A stretch of 48,438 nucleotides of DNA from Candidatus Fermentibacterota bacterium (lineage in GTDB: Bacteria; JAFGKV01). The stretch's first letter is position 1. Each line of letters opens with the position of its first letter. Below are positions 1-8,955 of this stretch, piece by piece. Both the position numbers and the translations under genes were made by a program. The notes beneath the pieces were generated by a model that saw only the letters and a program-made list of their open reading frames with translations, was not told the origin of the DNA and searched no databases. The stretch spans positions 1 through 48,438 of the forward strand of contig JAUXFG010000005.1 in assembly GCA_030620115.1 (NCBI GenBank), written 5' to 3'.

Positions 1-76
1 CAGAATGACAGTGGTAGCGTGTGAAAGTAGGTGGCAATCCGTGTCATTCTGAGGGAGCGGAGCGACCGAAGAATCT
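1..76. repeat. Inverted-repeat element (BIME-like), copy 1, cut by window edge
   Basis: The arm reading GTCATTCTGAG...GAAGAATCT lies at 42-76, and the inner end of the opposite arm (CAGAATGACA) is at 1-10. It is the same two-arm element found whole at 4123-4225, 4291-4393, 32481-32583, 46241-46342 and 48304-48404. The outer part of the left arm is beyond the window. Confidence 0.8.
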
Positions 77-187
77 GGGCGGGGATGGGAGGGATGAGGA
101 AGAATGTTCTGATGGGGTGATAGGAGGGAAATTGCTAATTGTCAATTGGCAATTATTAATTATCAAATGAGGGATTCGGAAGAAGGA

Positions 188-1714
188 ATGAAGGATAACC
201 CACAACCGACAAGCAACAGAATGACCAATAGATCTCCAAGAAAACCACTCTCCATAACTTCCCTGGCACGGGCGTACGATCTGGCATGTCCTCGTTATCT
301 TGCATGGGCTTTGGACCCTGAGGGGAAAAAAGCCGCCCGGTTGGAAGACACAGCCGGTGGCCGTGCACTGGCCAAAATGGGCATCAGTCACGAAGAGATC
401 GCGGTGGCGAGACTGGTGGGTGATGAAACAATTGAAATACCGGTCTATACGCCGCATGATTTGCGAGAGGGTATGCGGGCCACCTTGGAACTTTTGAACC
501 AAGGAGTTCCTTTCATTGCCCAAGCGGCCTTTTCCACTAGCCTCGTCCCTCTTCCCTTCCCTATTCATGGCCTTGCGGAGCTCCTGAGACGAGTCGAGTC
601 GCCCACCGGTATCTCATATCAAGTGATCGAGATCAAAGCCTCGGCACGTGTACGGACCTCGCAGATGCTCCAAGCAATGCTCTACCACCGCATGCTCCAC
701 CACGTCTGGGCAGATGGGAAGAGCTCGGAATGTCCAGCGCCCGTGCTGATTGATCGATACTTCGAGGAACACTCCGTTCCAGTAGCCGACATCGACCCGG
801 TAATGGACGAATTCCTCGCAGTGTCTATCCCTACTTGGCTCCATCAGGGCCAGGACGTCTTCTTCCGTTCGTGGAAATGCTCCTCCTGTCCCTTCGATGT
901 CTTGTGCACGGAAAAAGCGCATGAAGCCAAGCATTTTAGTCTCGTGGCCGGTCTCAACAAGGGCGTGGCAACGAGGATCAACTCACTCGGGGGCTCTTGT
1001 TTGGGAGATCTTGATGAAGCCATGTCCCGCAATATCCAGGCAGCGGCACTCGATTTGGGCTTCCTGCGCCGCCTTCACCACCAAGCACAGGCGTTACGCA
1101 CGGGCAGGTCCATTCCGGCGCAGGACAAGTCAAATCTTCCATACGCGCCCATCGAGATGTTCCTCGACATCGAGCCGGATCCTACGGCTTCTTTTCCATG
1201 CCGTCTAGGCCTTCTCAAACGGGACCGCCGCCAGGAGTTGACCGCGTATCGAGGAATCATCATGCCTACAGATCACGCCGATGCCCAAAAGCACGCGCGC
1301 AACTACGTGGCCCTCCTCGGCAAACAAGTGGAAAAAGCTGTCAGATCCTCCAACGACTGGCTGGTCCTGTACTATGGCGCAGGTACGGGGGAACGATTCG
1401 CCCAACTCGCCGAGCTTGCCGCTTGGGGAGAAGATCTTGTGGAAGAGATACTCGCACATTCGGTGGACATACGAACCTTGATGAAACGAAGCTGGCATCT
1501 GCCTATTGAGAGATATGGCCTGCCGGAGGTGTTGCATGCATGTCATCTCGAGGCCCCCAAGGACGAGACTCCCGGTTTCGTATATCACAAGACCTGGAGC
1601 GAAACTACCGATACCGAAAGCGAGCGCTTCAAGGCGATACTTCTGGAACAGGGCGAAGAATACTGCCGGCTTCTCTTGGGACTCTGGGACTGGCTTGGGG
1701 CGTCCTGTGGATGA
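188..1714 (+). CDS. TM0106-family RecB/Cas4-like nuclease with C-terminal RNase H-like domain
   Basis: Predicted DNA nuclease of about 508 residues. The N-terminal half is Cas4/RecB-like: Cys34 (LACPRYL) plus Cys231, Cys234 and Cys240 (WKCSSCPFDVLC) form the four-cysteine pattern expected for a [4Fe-4S] cluster. GLAELL, IEIK and QMLQAMLYHRML match the RecB nuclease motifs, with Glu replacing the usual Asp in the first. The C-terminal half (from about residue 290) has FLDIEPDP, LVLYYGAGTGE and an RYGLPEV segment, matching the RNase_H_2/DEDD-like part of the TM0106 family. In many bacteria these two domains are fused to a Dna2-like helicase; here the helicase is the next gene. An upstream TTG (146) is in frame but lies in an AT-rich repeat. 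ATG 188 is preferred because GGAAG sits 5 nt before it. Residues 1-20 look disordered. Function in repair or defence is inferred. Confidence 0.82.
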   Translation: MKDNPQPTSNRMTNRSPRKPLSITSLARAYDLACPRYLAWALDPEGKKAARLEDTAGGRALAKMGISHEEIAVARLVGDETIEIPVYTPHDLREGMRATLELLNQGVPFIAQAAFSTSLVPLPFPIHGLAELLRRVESPTGISYQVIEIKASARVRTSQMLQAMLYHRMLHHVWADGKSSECPAPVLIDRYFEEHSVPVADIDPVMDEFLAVSIPTWLHQGQDVFFRSWKCSSCPFDVLCTEKAHEAKHFSLVAGLNKGVATRINSLGGSCLGDLDEAMSRNIQAAALDLGFLRRLHHQAQALRTGRSIPAQDKSNLPYAPIEMFLDIEPDPTASFPCRLGLLKRDRRQELTAYRGIIMPTDHADAQKHARNYVALLGKQVEKAVRSSNDWLVLYYGAGTGERFAQLAELAAWGEDLVEEILAHSVDIRTLMKRSWHLPIERYGLPEVLHACHLEAPKDETPGFVYHKTWSETTDTESERFKAILLEQGEEYCRLLLGLWDWLGASCG

Positions 1715-2166
1715 AACTTGAGACTGGAATTTGGGGATGCTTCAGGATGGGCCCTTCGACTGAGCTCAGGACAGGCCGGGAAGTGCTTTACACTCTCGGA
1801 ATCCTCCTGAGGCCCGGGGTCATCGCGAGCGACAGCGCGGCGATCTCAATGGGCGGATGAGATTGCTTCGTCGATACCCTCCTCGCAATGACAGGTGGTG
1901 GAGCTGGTCATCGCGAGCGACAGCGCGGCGATCTCAATTGAGAGCATGGGATTGCTTCGTCGCGGACTCTATCCTGCCTCCGGCCGGTAGGGCCTACGCC
2001 CCGGAGGGAGCTTGTCGAAGGGCTCCTCGCAGTGACAGAGCGTGGGGCCACGGTTCCGGGATCTCTCAACGGGATATTGTATTCCTATCATGAGCCATGG
2101 CGCGAGACCGAGACCGTGAAACGAGAAAATGAAACATCCCGGAATTTGAACCTGGAAGCCTGAACA
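1715..2166. repeat. Intergenic stretch with two REP-like hairpin units
   Basis: No gene seen. Two direct copies of GTCATCGCGAGCGACAGCG are at 1819-1850 and 1906-1939. Each is followed by an inverted partner containing GATTGCTTCGTCG and CTCGCARTGAC (1857-1893 and 1947-2037), so each unit can fold as a long hairpin. A short block at 1747-1772 (CCCTTCGACTGAGCTCAGG) resembles another dispersed repeat seen in many environmental genomes. The repeats separate the nuclease gene from its probable helicase partner. Confidence 0.7.
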
Positions 2167-3957
2167 ATGAACAGCACTGATCCCCTCGAAATTCGGCTCG
2201 CGCGTTTCCTGCTCACCGAACATCGAAAATCCCGACGCGAGACGCTTCTCCTGCACGAGCTCACGGTAGAGGAACGGGTATCCAAAGGAGTCTGTCTCTC
2301 CGACATGAAGCCCATAGGTAAACGCCGAGGGAACAGGCTAGCTTTCCACTTCCCTCCCCAGGGATGCAAGCTGAGGCAAAGCGATTGGATGGTGCTTTCC
2401 AAGGGACGGCCCGTGGGCCCCGAGGTTGCCCGCGGTGCGCAGGTGATCGTGGCGGCAGTGGATCCGCTCTCGCGAACCCTGGAGTTGGAACCAGTTGGGC
2501 GACAATGGGAAGGCCTGCCGTCTCTGGATGGTGAATGGACCCTGGACTACCTCTCCAGTGATATGAATGCCCAACGGCTGGCCCATGTCATCGACACACA
2601 ACTTGCCGGGAATGAAAAGGTATCCGGGCTCCTGCAGGGCCATGGATGGGCGAATGTGTCTATGACTAGCCCTGTGTCTTTTCCTGATCTGGATCAGTCA
2701 CAAGCCCGCGCAGCCAACGAAGCCTTGGGTGGGGAGTTCACCCTGATCCACGGACCTCCTGGAACAGGAAAAACCCGAGTCTTGGCGAGCATCATAAGGT
2801 CGCTCAACAGAGGCGGCATACGTGTGCTTGTCAGCGCCTTCACGCACCGCGCCATCGACAATGTGCTTTCCGCGGTAAGGCAGGAAGCGCCCGATATGCC
2901 CATTATCAAGCTTGGACGGCGCTCTGAAGACCTGGATTCCTCGATTCAAACCATCAAGCCATTCCGCTTTTCCGGCATACCGCCTGGATCGGTCATCGGG
3001 GCAACAGTCTATGCCTTGGCCAGAATCAATCCACGCATCACCTTTGATGTAGTAATCATCGACGAAGCGAGTCAGCTCCCTGTGGCGCATTCCGTGTTGC
3101 CTCTGCTCAGGGGAACAGGCAAACTCATCCTGGCAGGCGATCACCGCCAGCTGCCCCCCGTTCGCGTGAGCCCCAAGGCCGATCCTCTCGCATCTAGATC
3201 GATCTTCGAGCATCTTGCAGAGCACTATCCCGAACGCTGCTTCTTGTTGACCACCAGCTACCGACTCCCGCCAACGCTTTGTTTATTCCCGTCAGAAACC
3301 TTCTACCACGGCAGCCTCGCGAGTTCTCAGGGTGCCGACCCGGAGATGCCTTCAGAACCTAAACAACTCAAATATCCAGGACTTCGGCCCCTCTGGCAAC
3401 TCCAAGGCCCACTCCGCACCGCCTGGGTGAATCACGCAGGGTACGGCGCCTTCAGCCCGCCGGAGGCTGAGACAGTCGCCAGGATCGTCTCGTCTCTGGT
3501 GCAGGACTTCTCCTTTGATCCAGAGAAGATCGCCGTGGTAGCCCCTCATCGGGCTCAGGTTCGCGAAATCACCGACCGCGTGTGGCGTCACCTGGGGGCC
3601 AAGCAGGGAACCGCCTTGATCGTAGACACGGTGGAGCGAATGCAGGGGCAGGAGCGCGACGTCATCGTGCTTTCGCTCTGCGCATCGGACGAGGAGTTCA
3701 TCCTCGGTGAATTAGAATTCATCCTGAGCCCGAATCGAATGAACGTCGCCATGACGCGTGCACGCCGGCTTCTCCTCGTGGTAGGGAGCCGCCGATTCTT
3801 CAGGGTCTTCCCCACATGGCCCGAGGAGCTCGAGAGAGCCGCTCTCTTCCGCCGCTGGGAGTCCCATCTTTTGCCTTTCAGCACCGACCTCACCGCCCAG
3901 GCCCACCAATGGGTCGGCCTCCCCTCCCCCGAACCTCCGGCATTGCCGTCGAATTGA
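2167..3957 (+). CDS. DNA2/UPF1-like superfamily 1B helicase
   Basis: ATP-dependent nucleic-acid helicase of 596 residues. Motif I GPPGTGKT is at residues 196-203, motif II IIDEASQ has Asp299-Glu300, motif III is LAGDHRQLPP, followed by TTSYRLPP (motif IV region), QGQERDVIVLS (motif V, from residue 493) and NVAMTRARRLL (motif VI). These are the hallmarks of the AAA_11/AAA_12 pair of Dna2/UPF1-like enzymes. The N-terminal 190 residues have no motif I recognise and may be a nucleic-acid binding region. It has no nuclease domain of its own. The gene 450 bp upstream supplies the nuclease domains with which this helicase type is often fused, so the two products probably act together on DNA ends or flaps (inference). 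ATG 2167 has only a weak GGAAG-like site upstream. Confidence 0.9.
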   Translation: MNSTDPLEIRLARFLLTEHRKSRRETLLLHELTVEERVSKGVCLSDMKPIGKRRGNRLAFHFPPQGCKLRQSDWMVLSKGRPVGPEVARGAQVIVAAVDPLSRTLELEPVGRQWEGLPSLDGEWTLDYLSSDMNAQRLAHVIDTQLAGNEKVSGLLQGHGWANVSMTSPVSFPDLDQSQARAANEALGGEFTLIHGPPGTGKTRVLASIIRSLNRGGIRVLVSAFTHRAIDNVLSAVRQEAPDMPIIKLGRRSEDLDSSIQTIKPFRFSGIPPGSVIGATVYALARINPRITFDVVIIDEASQLPVAHSVLPLLRGTGKLILAGDHRQLPPVRVSPKADPLASRSIFEHLAEHYPERCFLLTTSYRLPPTLCLFPSETFYHGSLASSQGADPEMPSEPKQLKYPGLRPLWQLQGPLRTAWVNHAGYGAFSPPEAETVARIVSSLVQDFSFDPEKIAVVAPHRAQVREITDRVWRHLGAKQGTALIVDTVERMQGQERDVIVLSLCASDEEFILGELEFILSPNRMNVAMTRARRLLLVVGSRRFFRVFPTWPEELERAALFRRWESHLLPFSTDLTAQAHQWVGLPSPEPPALPSN

Positions 3958-3994
3958 GGAGGAGTCTGGGGGTCGGGTTTCAGGGTTCAGTTCG

Positions 3995-4042
3995 GCGTAT
4001 CGAGCATCAACGGCCATGACGGAGCATGGCCCTCCATCATCC
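3995..4042 (+). repeat. Two-hairpin repeat family, copy A (right half)
   Basis: Contains GGCCATGACGGAGCATGGCC, a hairpin with 7-8 bp arms, followed by CTCCATCAT. The same half, joined to a second hairpin GGACGCG...CGCGTCC, recurs at 22812-22890 (inverted) and 32656-32732. It sits just after the helicase stop. Confidence 0.75.
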
Positions 4043-4122
4043 CAACTTCGATGTTGAATGTTGAATGTTGGATGTTCGGCGTTCAATCCTTCTGTCGGAG
4101 CTACGAGCCCATCCTCCCCACC

Positions 4123-4393
4123 CAGATTCTTCGGTCGCTCCTTTCCCTCAGAATGACACGTGTGCTCAGACGCCCAATGCCAACCACCCCTGTCATTCTG
4201 AGCGACCCACAGGAGCGAAGAATCTCTCCTTCATCCTCCCTCCGTCATCTGAACGTTGGACGCTGAACGCTCTCTTCTCCCCTCCCCACCCAGATTCTTC
4301 GGTCGCTCCGCTTCCTCAGAATGACACGTGTGCTCAGACGCCCAATGCCAATCACCCCTGTCATTCTGAGCGACCCACAGGAGCGAAGAATCT
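4123..4393. repeat. Two tandem inverted-repeat elements (copies 2 and 3)
   Basis: Copies at 4123-4225 and 4291-4393 are each 103 bp. Each has a left arm AGATTCTTCGGTCGCTCC...CAGAATGACA and an inverted right arm TGTCATTCTGAG...GAAGAATCT, with a spacer of about 32 nt. The two units are direct repeats with a 168-bp period. Heptamer-like tracts (GAACGTT, GAACGCT) follow each copy at about 4248-4270 and 4420-4440. The gene-free stretch 3958-4557 lies between two convergent genes (helicase on plus, glgA on minus) and holds only repeats. Confidence 0.85.
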
Positions 4394-4531
4394 CTCCTAC
4401 ATCCTTCCTCCATCTTCTGAACGCTGAACGCTGAACGCTTCCTTATCCCATCCCCAACCCAGATTTCACATTATAGATTCAAGATTGACAGATTCCACAT
4501 TCCTCTCTAATCCAGCATTCCAGGTTTCCCT

Positions 4532-4567
4532 AAATCTCTAGTAAATCCATGGATTTACTAGAGATTT
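4532..4567. repeat. Perfect 36-bp palindrome, copy 1, overlapping the glgA stop
   Basis: The sequence reads identically on both strands, with arms AAATCTCTAGTAAATCC around ATGG. It recurs exactly at 32831-32866. The preceding 65 bp (AGATTCAAGATTGACAGATT...) is also shared, so the repeated unit is about 100 bp. The last codons and TAG stop of glgA lie inside the palindrome, suggesting that insertion of the element formed the present 3' end of the gene. It may also act as a bidirectional stop for the convergent helicase and glgA transcripts (inference). Confidence 0.85.
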
Positions 4568-6045
4568 CCTTTCACTTCAGCATCTCTCATTCTTGCCGAT
4601 TCGCGTCGCTGGAGGGCCATTCGGTACACATCCAAATATTGGCGAGCAGCGCGTTCCCATTCGAAGCGTAGAGCCATACCCTGCGCCCGCATTCGGGCTA
4701 TGTGCGTGGGTTTGTGGTAGTACGTCGATGTGGCCCGCCCCATGGCATCGAAGAGCGCCCGGGGATTCAGATCGGCGAACTTGAACCCCGTGCCGTTGCC
4801 GGTGGACTCATCGTAATTCTCTACTGTATCCGCAAGGCCACCAGTGTCCCTGACCACAGGAAGAGCGCCGTAACGAATCGCATAGAGCTGGCCGAGCCCG
4901 CACGGTTCGTACCGAGAGGGCATGAGAAAGAAATCCGCCCCTGCATAGATCTTGTGCGCAAGCTCCTCACTATAGCCGATGAACGAAGCAGCTTTTCCAG
5001 GCCAACGTTTGGAAATATCCTCAAAGAAACGCTCGGCCCATGGATCACCCGCACCCAAGATGCAGAACTGTACATCCAGCTCCAAAAGCCGACTGAGCGC
5101 CTTGGCTAATACGTCGATACCCTTCTGCCAGGCCAATCGGGTCACGAGACCGAAGAGTGGGAGATCGGATCGCTCCTCAAGACCCATGATGCGTTGCAGA
5201 TCAGCCTTGCAGCGCTTCTTGCCTGCAAGACGCTTTCGGTCATAGTGCCGGGACAGGAACGAGTCGTGGGAGGGATCCCACACCGTATAGTCCATACCAT
5301 TGAGTATGCCATGAACCGGTCGATTCCGCTGTGCCAGGGAAGTCTCAAGTCCCCGCCCCAGAGGGCTTCCTTGGATCTCCATCGCGTACGTCGGGCTCAC
5401 CGTAGTAATCTCGGTGGCATGGGCGATCCCTCCCTTCAGCAAGCTCACACGGTCATGGAACTCCAATTCCATGTGGTTGAAGTGCTCCCAGCCTAACCCT
5501 GTCAGCGGCATCTGTTCGGCAGGAAAATTGCCCTGATAGTCCATATTGTGGATCGTCAGAACACTGGGCGCACGGCCCAGCGGAGAGTGGCGCTCAACTG
5601 TGTGAAGATAGGCAGGAACCAGCGATGTCTGCCAGTCGTGGAGGTGAATGATGTCAGGGAACCACGCCATCGCGTGGCAGAGCTGGAGCGCCCCCCGGGA
5701 AAGAAAGGCAAATCGGGGAAGATTATCCTCATATGCCTCGCCTGGAGGCCCATAGAGCTCCGGTCTTCCATAGAATGCATCATGCTCCAGGAGGAATACG
5801 GGCGTCCCGTCGGGCAACGAACCTTGCCAAACTGCACCCCATTCTTCCTTGGGACCGAGCGGAACTCCCAATGAGATAGGAAGCTTCTGGAACCCCTCAC
5901 TCCTAATGGCACGATATCGGGGAAGCACAAGCCGCACGTCACATCCAAGGCCGGCGAGGATCCCAGGAAGAATCCCCGCGACATCGGCGAGCCCCCCCGT
6001 CTTCACCAACGGTACCGCTTCACTGGCTATATGGAGTACTTTCAT
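4558..6045 (-). CDS. glgA: Glycogen (starch) synthase, GT5 family
   Basis: Transfers glucose from ADP-glucose (or UDP-glucose) to the end of an alpha-1,4-glucan in glycogen synthesis; cytoplasmic. The 495-residue product has the normal length. KTGGL at residues 15-19 is the conserved sugar-nucleotide binding motif. The C-terminal Rossmann half has PSRYEPCGLGQLYA and the second TGGL motif (RDTGGLADTV). ATG 6045 has GGAGG at 6056-6060, a good ribosome binding site. The 3' end lies within a 36-bp palindromic repeat, so the last three residues (GNL) and the stop are repeat-derived. No other glg gene is adjacent, although a secreted GH13 amylase lies 4 kb away. Confidence 0.95.
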   Translation of the reverse strand: MKVLHIASEAVPLVKTGGLADVAGILPGILAGLGCDVRLVLPRYRAIRSEGFQKLPISLGVPLGPKEEWGAVWQGSLPDGTPVFLLEHDAFYGRPELYGPPGEAYEDNLPRFAFLSRGALQLCHAMAWFPDIIHLHDWQTSLVPAYLHTVERHSPLGRAPSVLTIHNMDYQGNFPAEQMPLTGLGWEHFNHMELEFHDRVSLLKGGIAHATEITTVSPTYAMEIQGSPLGRGLETSLAQRNRPVHGILNGMDYTVWDPSHDSFLSRHYDRKRLAGKKRCKADLQRIMGLEERSDLPLFGLVTRLAWQKGIDVLAKALSRLLELDVQFCILGAGDPWAERFFEDISKRWPGKAASFIGYSEELAHKIYAGADFFLMPSRYEPCGLGQLYAIRYGALPVVRDTGGLADTVENYDESTGNGTGFKFADLNPRALFDAMGRATSTYYHKPTHIARMRAQGMALRFEWERAARQYLDVYRMALQRRESARMRDAEVKGNL

Positions 6046-6165
6046 CTTGGCCTTGCCTCCATTTCGGACGAATCAGGGTTCTGCGTTCTCCGTTCTCCGT
6101 TCTGCGTTGCCTTTTCTTTAGCCCAGAACCTTAAACCCCTGAACCCTGAACCCTTACACAGAGGG

Positions 6166-7002
6166 CTAGATAACCTGTAATCTTGGCGCTCTTCTCATGG
6201 TGATGAGCGCAACCTCTGGGGGACAGAGAAAGCGGACAGGCGGGGCTACGAGCCCGACACCTCTGTTTACGTAGATCTGGGTCCTTCCACGACGCTGCAA
6301 CCCGGAGGCGAGCCATTTCCCTTGCTGTATGGGCAGAAGCAACGGGCCGAAGCCCGGGATACAAACCTGGCCCCCATGTGTGTGCCCGGATAGTACGAGA
6401 TCTATGTTCCATCTCGCTGCTGCCGGCAACACATCCGGATTGTGGCAGAGCAGAATGCGCGGGGCCAAATCATCCACCGCAGAGAGAGCTCCTGCCAGAG
6501 AATAGACCGGACTCCACATATCTTCCACCCCCAGGAGCCAGATATGTCTATTCTTTGCTCCCAGACGAATGGCGCTATTGGAAAGGACAACGATTCCGGC
6601 CTTTCGGAGGGCTCTTCGTATGACAACGGCGCCAGCCCACCAATCGTGGTTGCCCAGCACGGCAAATGTCCCATGTGCTGATGGAATAGGCCCGAGCGCT
6701 TCAAGACAGGACCGGACATACGAGGCGGAGCCAGTCACCATGTCCCCGGTGAGGACCACAAGGTCGGGAGAGAGAGCTCTCGCCATTTCACCCGACTTCT
6801 CGATCTGGCTCTCGCTCACCCACCGCCCACGGTGGAAGTCACTCAGATGGACGATACGGAGACCGTCGAACTCCTCCGGCAATCCTGTAAGTGTGATCTC
6901 GGTGTGCGTGGCCTCAATGCGTCGTGGCCCAATGAATACCCCGTGTCCAACTGCAGCGGCGGTCAGGGTGGCGGCAAGGCCAAGGAAGCGTCGCCTCGTC
7001 AT
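6166..7002 (-). CDS. Tat-exported calcineurin-like metallophosphoesterase (YaeI-like)
   Basis: Binuclear metallophosphoesterase of about 279 residues. It opens with a twin-arginine signal, MTRRRFLGLA, followed by a hydrophobic stretch, so it should be exported folded with its metals. Metal-ligand motifs appear in order: HLSDFHRG, LTGDMVTG, GNHDWWAG, CHNPD and GHTHGGQ. The family includes YaeI-type phosphodiesterases and LpxG-type lipid A precursor hydrolases; the substrate cannot be told from sequence. An in-frame TTG at 7047 would add 15 residues before the Tat motif; ATG 7002 is preferred because it places the RRRFLG motif next to the start. The DksA-like gene ends about 55 bp upstream on the same strand, so co-transcription is likely. 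Confidence 0.85.
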   Translation of the reverse strand: MTRRRFLGLAATLTAAAVGHGVFIGPRRIEATHTEITLTGLPEEFDGLRIVHLSDFHRGRWVSESQIEKSGEMARALSPDLVVLTGDMVTGSASYVRSCLEALGPIPSAHGTFAVLGNHDWWAGAVVIRRALRKAGIVVLSNSAIRLGAKNRHIWLLGVEDMWSPVYSLAGALSAVDDLAPRILLCHNPDVLPAAARWNIDLVLSGHTHGGQVCIPGFGPLLLPIQQGKWLASGLQRRGRTQIYVNRGVGLVAPPVRFLCPPEVALITMRRAPRLQVI

Positions 7003-7056
7003 AACTTGGAAGGACAGGAACGGCGCATCCGCTTCCAGGGCCTTCAATGGATGTAC

Positions 7057-7500
7057 TTAGCGGTTTTGGCTGCCGTCTTCCGCCCCCGCCAAAAGGGATG
7101 GGTCTTGTTCGATTGCCCTCCAGCCAACGCTGTAGTCTGGTCCGGAGGGTTTGAGAGTAGCCTCCTCCTGCTGCTTGCATTCCTTGCAGAGACGGGCGGT
7201 GGGCTTCGCTTCGAGTCGATCCGGGCTGATGGCTTGGCCACAACCCTCGCATCCACCGTAAGACCCGTCGGTGATCTTGGCTAACGCGATTTCGATGTCG
7301 TCCAGCTCCCGTCTCTCACTGTCCCCAAGAGTCATGAGGAGGTGGATATTCTCGGTGGCAGCGGTAAGATCGATCCAGTCAGGAGACCGTGACGATTGTA
7401 TCGTCCCCATCTCTTCCCTTTGCTCCTGGATCAGCTTTACAAGCTGCCCTTTCCTGGTAGTCAACAGCTCCCTTACACTATCCAGACATTCGCGATCCAT
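7057..7500 (-). CDS. DksA/TraR-type C4 zinc-finger protein
   Basis: Small protein of 147 residues with a coiled N-terminal region (acidic and basic heptad-like residues to about 75) and a C4 zinc finger CEGCGQAIS...RLCKECK. This is the layout of DksA/TraR proteins, which bind in the secondary channel of RNA polymerase and modulate transcription, often with ppGpp. The C-terminal 35 residues are an unrecognised tail. AGGAG lies 6-7 nt before ATG 7500. It is followed closely by the metallophosphoesterase gene. Confidence 0.82.
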   Translation of the reverse strand: MDRECLDSVRELLTTRKGQLVKLIQEQREEMGTIQSSRSPDWIDLTAATENIHLLMTLGDSERRELDDIEIALAKITDGSYGGCEGCGQAISPDRLEAKPTARLCKECKQQEEATLKPSGPDYSVGWRAIEQDPSLLAGAEDGSQNR

Positions 7501-7828
7501 GGCATCTCCTGTATACTAGAAAAGCCGCCGATTCCTGTGTTGGTTTCAGCGGGTTACTGGGTGAAGATACCCTTCCAAACCCAACAAAGCCGGGATGTTC
7601 CCGAAATGAGGCATGTCAATTCATCCCTCATCCTTCATCTGTCAAGCCCCTTTTCAGGGTTCAGGGTTCAGCGTTCAGCGTTCAGCGTTGTTTGAAGCTC
7701 GGCTTTCGCTCTGCGTAGGCGTTACCAGGTTCAGCGTTTCCCGCTGGAAGCGGGATTCAGGGTTACCTTTGGGATCCCACGAATCACCGACTCGGATTCT
7801 CCCTAACCCCCCGAACCCTGAACCCCCT
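7501..7828. repeat. Intergenic heptamer-type repeat tracts
   Basis: No gene seen. 7652-7690 is an imperfect head-to-tail array of TTCAGGG / TTCAGCG units, and 7800-7828 ends with the complementary-sense CCCGAACCCTGAACCCC. The same 7-nt family recurs in several other intergenic regions of the window. Confidence 0.7.
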
Positions 7829-8887
7829 CTATCCATCGGCAAGAATCACCAGACGTTGGCCTGGATGGATGGGCTTCCATCGTGAGATATTATTCCATCT
7901 CTCGATTTCCCCAATGGTGACACCATATCGCTCGGCAATCAATGTCAGGCTTTCTCCTCGTCGCACCACATGAATGGTCTCTTGCCTGCCCGCGGTCTTC
8001 TTGGTCACACATGCCGCGTACCCACTCCCTACCCCTATCGGTACGGAGAAGTCATATGTTCCCGCCGGCAGTGTATTGGAAATCATCCAGGGATTCAGGA
8101 ATCGGAACGCCCGAGGAGCGACGTTCGCGCAGGACGAGAGCACATCGATGGAAAACCAATACTTGGAGGATACGGTTGCCTGCTCCTTCCGGGGTGGCTT
8201 GTAGAGCTCTGATTGGGGCAGGTAGATATCAAAGCCTTGGGGGTTATCAAGGAGGAGCTTGAGCACCGCGATTCTCAATACGAACCGATCGGTCTCATCC
8301 GGCATATAAAGATCATAGTAATTGGAGCTTCCTTGCTGTCGTACTGCCTTATCGATCCGCTCTTCACCCCAATTGTAGGCGGCAAGTGCTAGTGCCCATG
8401 ATCCAAACCGTTCCCGGAGCTCCTTGAGATACGCAACGGCCGCCCGTGTGGAGCGTTCAAGATCCCTTCGTTCATCCACGTACTGATCTATGCGTAGCCC
8501 GTAACGTTTCGCTGTTCCACGAATGAACTGCCAGTAACCAACAGCGCTGGCCGGACTCTGAGCTCGGAAGAGGAGGCCACTTTCCGCCACGGCAAGATAT
8601 TTCAGGTCATCAGGAAGCCCCGAAGCCTTAAGGATTGGTTCGATCACGGGATTGCACCGGGCAGCGCGTTTCAAATAGAGCACAAGCTGGCCTTCTCGAT
8701 CGAGGGTATAATAGAACTCTCTATCGAATCGCTCCCGCACGGAGGCCAATTCCAGGGGGATCTTCTCCCCACAGAGGGTCATGGCAGCCGGAATCCGGTA
8801 GGTCGAAACAGGCGGTTTGCCGTCAATAATCTCGGGCTGTGCAAAGCTCGTTGACAGAAGAAAAGCCACCAGAAGAAGGCCCCTCAT
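7829..8887 (-). CDS. Secreted lytic transglycosylase (MltD-like, SLT domain plus LysM)
   Basis: Cleaves peptidoglycan glycan strands to give 1,6-anhydro-muramoyl ends; acts in the periplasm or outer envelope. The product of about 352 residues starts with a signal peptide MRGLLLVAFLLSTSFAQ. The GH23 fold shows the catalytic Glu102 in AVAESGL, then SAVGYWQFIRGTAKRYGL and AAYNWGEERI, all typical of MltD-type enzymes. A LysM domain closes the protein (IHVVRRGESLTLIAERYGV...). The frame is open to 9028, but the signal peptide favours ATG 8887; ATG 8908 is an alternative giving seven extra residues. A G-rich tract able to form a G-quadruplex lies just upstream on the coding strand (8911-8946). Confidence 0.9.
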   Translation of the reverse strand: MRGLLLVAFLLSTSFAQPEIIDGKPPVSTYRIPAAMTLCGEKIPLELASVRERFDREFYYTLDREGQLVLYLKRAARCNPVIEPILKASGLPDDLKYLAVAESGLLFRAQSPASAVGYWQFIRGTAKRYGLRIDQYVDERRDLERSTRAAVAYLKELRERFGSWALALAAYNWGEERIDKAVRQQGSSNYYDLYMPDETDRFVLRIAVLKLLLDNPQGFDIYLPQSELYKPPRKEQATVSSKYWFSIDVLSSCANVAPRAFRFLNPWMISNTLPAGTYDFSVPIGVGSGYAACVTKKTAGRQETIHVVRRGESLTLIAERYGVTIGEIERWNNISRWKPIHPGQRLVILADG

Positions 8888-8910
8888 CGTCACCGCAGAC
8901 CTCTCCATCT

Positions 8911-8946
8911 CCCCATCACCCCATTCCCCCAACACCCCATTCCCCC
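8911..8946 (-). promoter_or_regulatory. G-quadruplex-type tract upstream of the lytic transglycosylase
   Basis: On the minus strand there are five runs of four or five G (complements of C-runs at 8911-8914, 8919-8922, 8926-8930, 8935-8938 and 8942-8946) separated by 3-4 nt. The runs lie between the URO-D-like stop and the transglycosylase start and are on the coding strand, so they would be in the mRNA leader. A related tract lies at 46644-46671. Confidence 0.55.
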
Positions 8947-8955
8947 ATTCCAGCC

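Noticed and set aside
4123-4393. CRISPR-like tandem repeat
   Set aside because: Only two units with a 168-bp period; it is a duplicated inverted-repeat element.
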